From Sesamum alatum (taxonomy: Eukaryota > Streptophyta > Magnoliopsida > Lamiales > Pedaliaceae), in NCBI GenBank assembly GCA_034509735.1, contig JACGWO010000001.1:13470854-13534853 (forward strand): a stretch of 64,000 bases of DNA, in the 5' to 3' direction. The notes under the pieces are model-generated. The model saw nothing but the letters and a program-made list of their open reading frames with translations, was not told the DNA's origin and did not search any database. The translations under genes and the position numbers were made by a program. Below are positions 13,590-23,390 of the stretch, in pieces. Within the stretch, counting starts at the first letter, position 1. Each line of letters begins with the position of its first letter.

Positions 13590-14682
13590 ACTGACATTCA
13601 CGAAAGCGGCACAGCTACTCTATCAAACACCACTAAACAAAACATCTAAAGATAGTAAGAAGAGAGATTGATGACAAAGAAACTTGGTTTTGAGATTCTG
13701 GGTCAGTGAAAATCTTCATGGAAGGCATTATTATTGATTCAGGCTTACAGAAAAGAAGAGGAAGAGGAGGAGCCACACGTTCACGCAATTGGGAGTTTTG
13801 GAGCGTTTTGTTTTAACGGTCAAAATAAACAAAGTTTTGATTAGGATGAGTTTATAAGGTAACGTGGCGGATTGGTGATTTCGTATTTTGATTTTCAACC
13901 TGGCTTTAATTCTCATTCTCTGGATATCATCACACCATGGATAGCTCCAAACCTTTTTCATGCAAATTAGGGTTTAATTAAAGAAAATTATTTATTTATT
14001 TATTTTATTAAATAAAATTTTACGAGAAACTCAAAAAATTACTTCCTCTCTTTTGTACTAAAACATTAGGATCGGACTGTGAATTCATTACAAGTTGTAC
14101 TAAAAGACGATTTTTCCTTCCTCTGGTCGGAATAGCTTTATAGCTAGTTGAGTTGCTAGCTGGTATAGCTGAATAGCTCACCATCCTACGCGACGTCTTC
14201 TTTTATATTACCACTTGTTCACACGCACATGCACACGCGCACTTGCCATTGCTTGTTATAAGTGTACTCCATCCGCTCAGCTACACACGCATGCCTCTTC
14301 TCACTATGTTCGTTGAAATGAACTCCGTTCACTCAGTATAGATTCCAACTGCAAGAAGAGTACATTGCCTTCCACGTCCCAAGGGGCTGGCTGGCATAGT
14401 TAAATTTTGAAGTTTAATTTATTTTTGATGTTGTGAGTCGTTTACGATTTGAAATTCAATATTTTTCTGGATTTAAAAAGAAAAGAAATTATTCAATGAG
14501 ACATAGTCTCCTCTGAATCCCAGTATTGCAATTATTAAGCTCGATTACTCCACAAAGCAGATCAAGTCTGCTGCTCAACACACAGGTCATTACATGCATA
14601 TAACAGAAATGTAATATTATTAGGCAATTTACATGAAATTATTATTATTATCATGTCGGGACGGTAGCAGTAAGTATGTTCT
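13590..14682. other. KEA3 5' leader/promoter and 3' flank of the MSRB gene
   Basis: The stretch just above 13590 should hold the KEA3 leader and promoter; no TATA box could be fixed with confidence. From about 13980 to 14560 the DNA is AT-rich single-copy-looking spacer with no recognised gene or element. About 14560-14682 would be the MSRB 3' untranslated region. Confidence 0.5.
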
Positions 14683-16613
14683 TCACAGCGAAGAAGCAGA
14701 ATTCGCTGGAGTGAACTTGAGCGAAATACTATTGACACAATGGCGTTCGTCTGTGGGTGTAGGAAACCCCTCCCCTTTAAAGACATGACCGAGGTGTCCT
14801 CCACAAGCCGCACACGTGATTTCTATCCTCCTTCCATCGGGATCAGGCTATACAAGCATTTAGTAGCAGTGATTAAAAGGCTAATACTCCAAGATTACCC
14901 CAGCATGTGAAAATGAATGAGGAAGGAGGACTTACTGTTTGATTTATGGCGCCGGGCAGACCCTCATAGAAAGCTGGCCAACCACAACCGGAGTTAAATT
15001 TGGTAGTGGACTTGTACAGGGGAGTTCCACATCCTGCACAATTGTAAACACCCTCCTCAAAGAACTTGTCGTATTCCCCAGTGCCTGGGTACCTGAGGGT
15101 ATGCGGGCAAATAAGCAATTCTTGCAGCACACGGATAACTAAAGTTTCAAATTTCATATATTCGTTTTCAGATTCTTCATAGTTCATAGACAAGACTATA
15201 TCCGCTCGGAGAAAAAAGTAAAGCAGAGCATAGAATTTCACAGCCGCAATGCACATGCCATTTGATACTTGTTCTATATAAAGATTATTACTAGCTTCCC
15301 TCAAGGTCCCCATGATAGCAGAATTGCCGAAAGGATAAGAAATTCTTGGAATTGTGACAGGATGAAGGGGAAGGAAAAGGGCGTCATCTCCTTTTGCAAC
15401 CATCTTCAATTTCTACTTTCTTTCTTTTTATGGAGGATATAAGACAGTGAAGAGTTACTCAAAGCTCTACCTCGTCGCAACAGCATGATAATGTTACATT
15501 AAGCTCAACAAGTGTTATTTCTTATATCACTCCCCCCCCCACCACCACCACCACCACCACCACCCCACAACACACACACAACAAAAAGAAATGACCAAAT
15601 GGCCAATCTGGGTAAGGATATTGAGGTGTTAAAGTAAACAAATATATATCAAATAATTATCAAGCACTAAATTCAGCAGTGACCGCCGCATTCTTCAGAA
15701 CAGAATACCGGTTCTTGAAATCATGGAAATTGCCAGAATGGGAAATTATCCGCAATACCCTGACCCTCCCATCAAATATTCCACTTAGGTAATCTCTCAA
15801 GAGGTGCTACTTCCACGCTAAGTCCGATCCTTCATGTACTGGGTGCACGGATAATTAAAAATTGGACATGTGCTAGTCATCTAAGCACCTGGTGTAGCAT
15901 CAAAAAGACCTAAAGAGGATGCATTATCTCTCAAGTTCAATCTGGAGTCCTCAAATCTACTGAAAACAAACTGTTAGTTGATTGAACTCGAACTCAAAAA
16001 ATCCCACTTCTTGGGAATGCAAACACTCGGGATTCCAACCACTAAAATTCAATCCAATAATCTCAAACAAACAAAGTCTAAAACGTAGGTGGATTAAACC
16101 TGTCTCTCACTAAACAAACACCTGCATAAACGATGCAACTCCCTACAAAAATTGCAGAATCCACCAAAAAGAAAGACTCTAACACTAATAACACTAAAAC
16201 CCCTTCAAATTCACAATCCAATTAACCTCAAATCAAGTCAAAAAACACCATAACGAACACAGCAAATATGCAAGAAACCAGACTTACTCAGTACCCTTCT
16301 GCCTCAGAATACGGAACTGCTCCGGGGAAAGAACGGCGCGCCACTCCTCCTCCGACTTCTGCACCGACCCAGGCGCAGCCATGGCTGCAACACCACTTCC
16401 GAATCTCTTCTTTCCCTGAAGAAGCGTCAACCCAGGAAACCCACTCGATAAACTGCTCCTATACCTAACCGCCTTCGTCAATGAACAACGATCAACGCGG
16501 GCAGTCGTGATATGGTTGATTGGGGCTGGCAGAAATCTGGATAAAGTGGTGGGCTTGACAGTGAACGTTCTAGAAGTTGCAAGAGGCGAGATTTTCAGGA
16601 TTTGAGAGCCCAT
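14683..16613 (-). CDS. MSRB2: Plastidial peptide-methionine (R)-S-oxide reductase B (MSRB2-like)
   Basis: Reduces the R-form of methionine sulfoxide in oxidised proteins. Exons 16288-16613, 14936-15092 and 14683-14847 (minus) join in phase to 215 residues. The first ~80 residues are basic and rich in Ser/Thr, fitting a chloroplast transit peptide. The SelR domain starts about residue 87 ([19 protein letters not shown]). Two zinc CxxC pairs are present: C127/C130 (NCAGC) and C173/C176 (TCAAC). The catalytic Cys is C198 in RHCVNS, and C145 in SGCGWPAF is the resolving Cys. The second Cys places it with 2-Cys MSRB2-type enzymes rather than the 1-Cys MSRB1 type. The start is the first Met in frame before the transit-like region (MGSQILKI); an upstream in-frame Met at 16727 is less likely. 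Intron 1 is long (1195 bp). Confidence 0.95.
15532..15565. repeat. (C)n(ACC)n microsatellite in MSRB intron 1
   Basis: A run of nine C is followed by about eight ACC units, then a short CA-rich stretch. It is intronic and probably length-variable. Confidence 0.9.
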
Positions 16614-16898
16614 TTGACAATAACTAATTTTCCTTTTTCTTATTCTCTCTTTCTTTGATTTTGTATCAGCGTATGAACCATGATGCTTCACTTCATTGAG
16701 AGAGAACCTAAGCGTGTGGTGGTACAATGTCCACCAAATCTCATAAGCAGTGGCCAGTGGGTGGCTCTAAGGGTGAGTTCGGTAGAAAGGGAATTTTTCC
16801 AAAAATGGAATTTGGGGAAATAGGATACGAAGGCTAAACTACGTCGCATCAGACTAGTTGTCCTCGTGCGTCGTTTCGAAATGTATATAATAAATAAA
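16614..16898. promoter_or_regulatory. Upstream region of the MSRB gene
   Basis: About 285 bp between the MSRB start codon and the MITE at 16899. The 5' leader and core promoter must lie here, or the MITE is part of the promoter. No clear TATA box was fixed. Confidence 0.4.
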
Positions 16899-17397
16899 AA
16901 ATTAATTATATTTAGATCCTCTCTGAAAATACATAATTACACTTTCCCCCAAAAAAGTTATGAAATTACATTTACACCCCCTTTAAAAATTCTTTGTTTA
17001 CACCTGACCTCCATTCATTAAAATTTGGGCGGAAAATATTCATTTCAACAAAAATAATTACATAAATTTTCAATTTTACCTCTCATTTAACATTCTCGTG
17101 CAATAATTTTGTACTTATAAGGAAAAAATATAATAATATTGGCTTCACTCCATACATATACGTTACATTTATCCTCTTATAAGTATAAAAATATACATGA
17201 GATTGTTAAATTATGAAAAAAAATTGAAATTTTGTGTAATTATTTTTGTTGACGTGAACATTTTTCGTCCAAACTCTAACGGATGGGGGTCAGGTGTAAA
17301 CAGAGAATTTTCGGAGGGGGTGTAAGTATAATTCAAAACTTTTTTGGGGGAAAATATAATTATACATTCTCAGAGGGGGTGTAAGTGTAATTAACCC
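16899..17397. mobile_element. Mutator-type MITE, copy 1 (499 bp, 9-bp TSD)
   Basis: A palindromic element whose two arms of about 190 bp are inverted copies of each other. The ends read as degraded GGGTTAATTACACTTA and its complement. The 9-bp sequence ATAAATAAA occurs immediately left (16890-16898) and right (17398-17406), a perfect target duplication typical of Mutator-like insertions. It has no coding capacity. A second member is at 42939-43434. Confidence 0.93.
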
Positions 17398-17406
17398 ATA
17401 AATAAA

Positions 17407-17680
17407 AGTAAAATATTTTAATCAATACATTACATACACTAAAAGAGAGAGAGAGAAAAAACAAATTTGTAAAAATTAGAAAATTGAATGTGTTAGTTAT
17501 TTTATCGATTGAAGAGTATTTTTGGTATTACAAAAAATAAGTGCCGTGGTGTCATTAACAACCGTTTGTGAATGTAGAGGGTCTTTTCTTTTTATATTAG
17601 TCGACGTGGCACGTCGTCTCTGCGTGTATATAATAAATAATATTTCACATTTTAAAATATATTATAAACAAGTATATATC
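17407..17680 (-). mobile_element. Helitron-like remnants
   Basis: Around 17540-17601 lies the reverse complement of a non-autonomous Helitron 5' segment (TTCACAAACGGTTGTTAATGACACC on the minus strand, with a CTAATATAAAAAG start). At 17598-17640 a 3'-end-like segment (TGGCACGTCG) follows directly. Relatives are at 22019-22299 and 37668-37956. It is fragmentary and probably chimeric. Confidence 0.55.
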
Positions 17681-17769
17681 TATTAATATATATATTTGAA
17701 GTCGGTCTTTGACCAAAACCTTTAATTTTGACCAAAATTTTAATTTTTTAGAATTTTGAATTTTTTTAT

Positions 17770-18625
17770 TATGATAAATATTCTTAAAGGTCAAGGGTTC
17801 GAACCCCGGTGAATTCTTTTTATTGTAATAAACATTGGTAGAGGTTAGGAGTTCGAACCCATACGGATTCTTTTTATGTTAATAAATATTTCAAGAGGTC
17901 ATGGGTTCGAACCCCTGCAAATTCTTTTTATTATAATAAATATTTCTAAAGGTTATGAGTTCGAATCCCTGTGAATTCTTTTTATTATAATAAATATTTA
18001 TAGACATCACGGGATCGAACCCCTGCGAATTCTTTTTATAATAATAGATATTCCTAGAGGTCATGGGTTCGAAACCCTTCAAACTATTTTTATGATAATA
18101 AACTCTAAATTGTGGCACGCAGTACTTGTGCACATAACTTTTAATAAAACTTTTATTTAATTTAATCTCATAACTTATTCCAGTATTTTAAAATTATCAT
18201 TGTCTTACGACTTCACATATAAAAACTGTTTAATAATTTTTTCAAATGCATTAATATCAATATAGTATTATACTCAAATTGAATTAAAAATTAAAATTTT
18301 ATAGAATATTTGTTATATTGACAATGACGATTATAATTACATGCAATACAACTAATAAATGTTATTTTTATTTTGATAAATAATAAATTTAAACAAAATG
18401 GGAGTATAATTAATTTTTTAGTACATGTAATTGCATGGAATTAATTTTTCAAAGAAATTTAATTGAATAGAGTTTGGAAGTTGAACGGCATTTTTTGTAT
18501 TACAATAATTTGGTGTACTGGTATACAAACTTTCACTTTGTGTCTATAAAATCCATTCTCTTTATAATAGTATAGATATTCCTAGAGGTGATGGATTCGA
18601 ACCCCGGCTCTGCTTGATTTTTAAT
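17770..18625. repeat. 54-bp tandem array (about 7 units), interrupted by a Helitron
   Basis: The core GTTCGAACCC recurs at 17797, 17851, 17905, 17959, 18013 and 18067, exactly 54 bp apart, and a seventh at 18595. The spacer is AT-rich (TTTTTATTATAATAAATATT type). The core with its neighbours, GGTCATGGGTTCGAACCCC, resembles a tRNA T-arm / Pol III B box. There is no A box or full cloverleaf, so it is not a tRNA gene. The gap between units 6 and 7 is 54 + 474 bp, matching the Helitron at 18103-18576. Confidence 0.95.
18103..18576 (-). mobile_element. Non-autonomous Helitron, copy A (474 bp)
   Basis: Read on the minus strand it starts TCTATACTATTATAAAGAGAA at 18576 and ends at 18103 (AGAG in place of the usual CTAG), inside an A|T target. 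Two relatives, 21540-22018 and 59461-59934, share both ends. The size is fixed independently by the 54-bp array it interrupts. No coding capacity. Confidence 0.93.
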
Positions 18626-19347
18626 ATTTTTTTATTAACTTAATTTGCTTTGATAGTTCATGTATATGTAATTTTTCTGTGTTAATAGGATCTTCAAGTC
18701 CACAAAAAATAAAAAAACAAAAAAAGTAATAAAATTACTCAAGCAGGTATGAAAATTTTTCTATTGGTTGATTTTTTAATTTTTTATTATAAGTATTGTA
18801 GTTCATGTATATGTAATTTTTTATGTATTAATTCTAGAATTTTGAATTTGAAAAGTTAAAAACTGATTTTTTTAACTATAATTATACGTTAAATTTTGTT
18901 GCATGGTTATCTTTCTATTTTTTAAAACATAATTATCCATAATAGTAATTTTATTATTTTTAAATTATTTTATAATTGAGTAATAATACACACACATATA
19001 TATAGTAAGATAAGTTTCTTATAATGAGCTGCTGTTGTTAGTTTTAAAGCTTAAAAATCTTTTGTGATGTTTTTCATTGTCATATTAATGAGCTAATTTC
19101 CTATCAATCTTATAATTAGATCTATTTCATCACAAGTATAATTTGCCAGCAAAAAGAATTTAATATTCAATAATGCTAATTGTTTTATTTTAATCAAATT
19201 AACCAAAATCAGTTTTCACAAATTACCTAAAATATAATAATTATACCATACATTTAATTTGTATGTAATATTCATTTTTTATGATAACTAGCATTTGTCC
19301 AATTACATCATACATTTATTTTGTATGGAACGTTCATTATTATATAA
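18626..19347. other. AT-rich spacer
   Basis: Very AT-rich, with no gene-like frame or repeat structure that I can name. A short motif at about 19287 (ACTAGCATTTGTCC) resembles the Helitron end that follows at 19348. Confidence 0.5.
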
Positions 19348-20018
19348 CTAGCATTTGCTCCGTGCATTGCACTGTGACAAACTTTGTGCATAAAATTAAT
19401 TTCGGCCATATATTTATTATTTTTAATTTATATTATGAGAAAAGAAATATTTCTTTATTTTTTCTGAAAAAATCTATCAAATAAAATTTTTTTCTCTCAT
19501 TCAAATTATATGCGAACAACAACTCTGGAATATATTATAAACGCCAACTTAATTTCAAGTGAGATATATTTTTCTCTTTTAATATTTTTATGAAAATCTG
19601 AACCCATCAAAATTATTCAAAATTACTTTGGTGTCATTAATTGTTACAATCATTTAATGATTTGTCACCCATAAAATTTAATCACAAAAATATTAAATTA
19701 TAAATAAAAAGATCATGATAGAAATATATAAATTTAGTTGACAAAAGTTATACGCACAACAAATTAAATAATTCAAGATAAATCAAGAAAATATAAATGT
19801 CATCCACAAAATTGTAAAAATATTAATATCCATAAAATAACAAAAAAAGTATACCTAGATACATTTTGAATATATCAATTGTATAATTTTGACCGCAAAA
19901 TAATTTTTCTATCATAATCTTAGGTCATTCGTTACATGCAGGATTGGTGACAAATGAACTGAAAATTCAAATTGTAGAATTTTGTTATTTAATCATTGAT
20001 ATAAGATGCTATTTAAAG

Positions 20019-20058
<40 letters not shown>

Positions 20059-20335
20059 AATTGCATATTCAAAATCACGTGAGTCATACTACCTGTTCAT
20101 TTGTCAATTTAATATATAATTTCAGTAAAAATTTTATATGGTAAATTTGTATAAGTATGTAAATGACTTTATATAGCATTGCATAAATAGTGAATTCTTA
20201 AATTGTTTCTATATTATATATGGCTTTATATTAATAAGACACATATAAGTATTTTCTATTGATATTCATTATATATAAAATAAATTTATTTAATATTCAT
20301 TATATATACAAATTCAATACACATCTATTAATATC
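19348..20335 (-). mobile_element. Helitron 3' terminus (reverse orientation) followed by AT-rich sequence
   Basis: CTAG at 19348-19351, followed to the right by GCATTTGCTCCGTGCATTGC, is the reverse complement of a Helitron 3' end (hairpin GTGCAATGCAC, then a short spacer and CTAG). The element would extend right; its 5' end was not found, so the right limit is arbitrary. A poly-A run of almost 30 lies near 20025-20053. The rest shows no feature. Confidence 0.5.
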
Positions 20336-20344
20336 AATTTATAT

Positions 20345-20875
20345 ATATATATATATTTGAGGACATACATATTGATATTTATGGCATCATCAGTCAATTT
20401 GACGATATCCCTTTGTATACATTTCTTATCATTGTAAATTTTGACAATTTTATAACACAAAAAATCTATAGTGCACTATAATTGGAAAAGAAAACATAAT
20501 TTTATTTCAAAAATATTGTTCATTTGACATTCGCTTATTTGAAAAATCTTATAAAATATAATTTTAACTAGAATTAAATTAAATTCATGCATAGCACGGG
20601 GCACACGCTAGTATATATATATTTGAGGACATACATATTGATATTTATGGCATCATCAGTCAATTTGACGATATCCCTTTGTATACATTTCTTATGATTG
20701 TAAATTTTGACAATTTTATAACACAAAAAATTCTATAGTGCACTATAATTGAAAAAGAAAACATAATTTTATTTCAAAATATTGTTCATTTGACATTCGC
20801 TTATTTGAAAAATCTTATAAAATATAATTTTAACTAGAATTAAATGACCCGTGCATAGCACGGGGCACACGCTAG
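20345..20875 (+). mobile_element. Two tandem Helitron 3' segments
   Basis: A segment of about 265-276 bp starting at TTTGAGGACATACATATTG (20356) is repeated directly from about 20632. Each copy ends in the classic Helitron 3' structure. The second has a 7-bp-stem hairpin CCCGTGC-ATA-GCACGGG at 20848-20864, then CTAG at 20872-20875 followed by T; the first ends with CTAG at 20608-20611. The two copies differ by a few bases and small indels. No 5' TC end or coding sequence was found. Confidence 0.85.
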
Positions 20876-21539
20876 TATATATATAAACCAACACATCACA
20901 TTTCAAAAAAAAAAATAAAGAAATTAAATAAATAAAGAAATAAAAAACCAACTTAAGGGTATTATTGTCATAGTAAAAAATTAGTGTCGTGATTTAAGTA
21001 ATCGCTCTTTGTGAATAAAAATAAGATTTTCTTTTTATATTAGTATAAATAAATATATATTTAATTTAATTACTAGTGTGCGTCTCATTGAGATAAGTGT
21101 GATTAACTAAATAAAAATTTTAAAAGATAATTTTTTATTTTAAAAAATATATTCTAGTTGAAAAGGTTAAAATTAGTGGAAGTTGAGTTGAGTGGGGAAT
21201 TTAAGGGTTTAGAAGAGTGGGAGATTGAGAAGTCAACAAAAATTTAATTAATCAAATTAAGTATTGAAAAATATATAAATTGGGCAGAAAAAAAAAAAAG
21301 TGAGACGCCAAAAAGATACTCTTACTTAATAATAAGACAAGTCAACGTGACACATCTTATGTATGTGTATTCTTTTAAAAATAAATGAAAATAAAATACT
21401 TATATTAATTATTGTATAGTAAAAAACAACCTAGAAATATATATTAGGATAACAAGTTAATATAAATATTTTTAATACAAAAAGATATTGACAAACAAAG
21501 ATAATAAATAATGTTGATTAATCAAAAAATGCATCTATA
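20876..21539. other. AT-rich spacer with a reversed Helitron-like 5' segment
   Basis: Around 20960-21050 the minus strand resembles the 5' part of the second Helitron family (CTAATATAAAAAGAAAA near 21045). The remainder is AT-rich with no gene. Confidence 0.4.
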
Positions 21540-22018
21540 TCTATACTATTATAAAGAGAAGGGGTCTTATAGACACAAAATGATAGTTTTTATACCACTA
21601 CACCAAATTATTATAATACTAAAAATGCCCATCAACTTCCCAACCCATGTAATTGAATTAACTATTTAACTAAATTTCTTTAGAAAATTAATTCCATGCA
21701 AGTACATGTACTCAATAATTAAATTTACTACCATTTTCTTTAAGTTTATTGTTAATTGGAATAGAAATAACATATTAGGATTTGTATTGCATGTATATAT
21801 AATTATCTTTATCACTATACCATATATTGTACAAAGTTTTAATTTGTTATTTAATTTGAGTAAAATATGTGTTGATAATTAATGTATTAGAAAAAGTTAT
21901 TAGACAGTTTTTTTATATATGAAGTTATACATTAAAAGCATTACAAAATACACAGGTATGCTTTCCATAAAAGAATTACTAAAAATTATGCGCAAGTATT
22001 GCGTGCCGCAGTTTCTAG
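21540..22018 (+). mobile_element. Non-autonomous Helitron, copy B (479 bp)
   Basis: Starts TCTATACTATTATAAAGAGAA after an A and ends TTTCTAG before a T. A subterminal GCGCAAGTATTGCG hairpin-like motif precedes the end. The body aligns with copies at 18103-18576 and 59461-59934. No coding capacity. Confidence 0.93.
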
Positions 22019-22299
22019 TTGTTATATAAAAGAAACCCATTTTTTACTCACAAACGGCGGTTAATGACACCGCCGCACCACTTTTTGTAATGCCAAAATA
22101 ACCATCAATTGATATGATAACTACTTTATTCAACTTTTCAAATTTTATATTAATTGATAAATTAGTTTTTTTTTTCTTTCCTTCTTTTTTTTTGATGTGA
22201 TTTGCTAGTTTATATATTTTACTCTTATTTATAATATATTATAAAATATAAAAAAAATATTTATTATATGCACGCAGGAATGTCGTGCCACGACGCTAG
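22019..22299 (+). mobile_element. Second-family Helitron-like element abutting copy B
   Basis: Starts directly after copy B and ends with TGTCGTGCCACGACGCTAG (22281-22299), a short hairpin plus CTAG. The internal segment CACAAACGGCGGTTAATGACACC is shared with the elements near 17560 and 37720. The 5' border is set by the neighbour, not by a clear TC end. Confidence 0.7.
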
Positions 22300-23390
22300 T
22301 GAGAATAAAAAATAACTACCACAAGGTAGTTATGAAAATCATGATAAATGGAGGAGTTAAAAATAATTAATTAATCTAAAATTTTAAAAATAAATTGCAA
22401 ACAAAAATTAAGTGAGACACAAAATGATGCTCTCACTTAATAATAAAGTACTAATAAGTGTGGCACATTCTATGTATGTGCATAATTTTTAAAAATAAAT
22501 TAAAATAGAATATTTATATAAATTGTATTATTAATTTTTGCAGAGTAAAAGTACCTTAAAATAGATATTAAGATAATAAGTTAATATAAATATTTAAATT
22601 TATAAAAATATATTGACAAACAAAGACAATAAATAGTATTGGAGAAGTAAAAAAATGCATGAGGAAGAAAATTAACACTGTTAATGGTCAACTTCATTCA
22701 CCTTTAACTGAAGGGGGTAACGTATCATTCTCAAAATTTAGGGGGATAAGTGTTAAAATTGATAGAGCCAAATGGGGGCATTCTTTGGTCAATTTATATT
22801 TTTATTATAAAAAATAATAATAATTACAAAATGTACAGCAAAAAATAGTACATTTTGCAAAAATATAGCGGATCACGAGTTCAAGTTCGCGATCGGCTTT
22901 TTTTTTTTTAATTAGCCTGATCGCTCTTAGGGTAGCAATTCATGTTTTTTTTTTCTTTTATTTTTAATTCATTAAATGTACTTTGGCCAAGTTGGCCCAA
23001 GTACTTTTATTAATTTATTTTATTAATTAATATTAATAATCATAAATTATTATTTTAATTTATTATTATTATTTAATAATATATTAATTATTTTATTAAA
23101 TAGATAAATTATATTTTTAATTATTAATAAATATACTTATTAATTAAATATGACCTATAATATTACACTGTGTATAGTAAAATAAAAAATATTATAAAGT
23201 TAATGATAATTATAAATTATAATAATGACCACTAATTCCATAAGTATGTCAAATTTTTAATTAATATTAAATATAACCTATAATATTGCATTATTTATAT
23301 TGTACCGGTGACTTTGTAATATTTTTTATGTTTTGTACATTGTGCCGGCATAATGTACAGAATGTAGTATTATAGGACATATTTACAAAA
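22300..23390. other. AT-rich spacer with a degraded terminal-repeat motif
   Basis: No gene. About 22670-22800 resembles one arm of a Mutator-type MITE without a matching partner. At 22869-22900 an imperfect hairpin (GATCACGA...TCGCGATC) lies beside a T run. It is loosely like the hairpins at the far side of the PMD gene and could mark the left limit of a larger element. Confidence 0.4.

Noticed and set aside
17797..18080. tRNA genes, because of GGTTCGAA-type T-arm sequences
   Set aside because: No A box, anticodon arm or acceptor stem can be formed around any unit.
17891..18133. 80-residue open frame with an 18-residue repeating motif (NIYYNKKNSQGFE type)
   Set aside because: It is the 54-bp satellite translated; the period is 54 bp, so any open frame repeats every 18 residues. 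There is no gene context.
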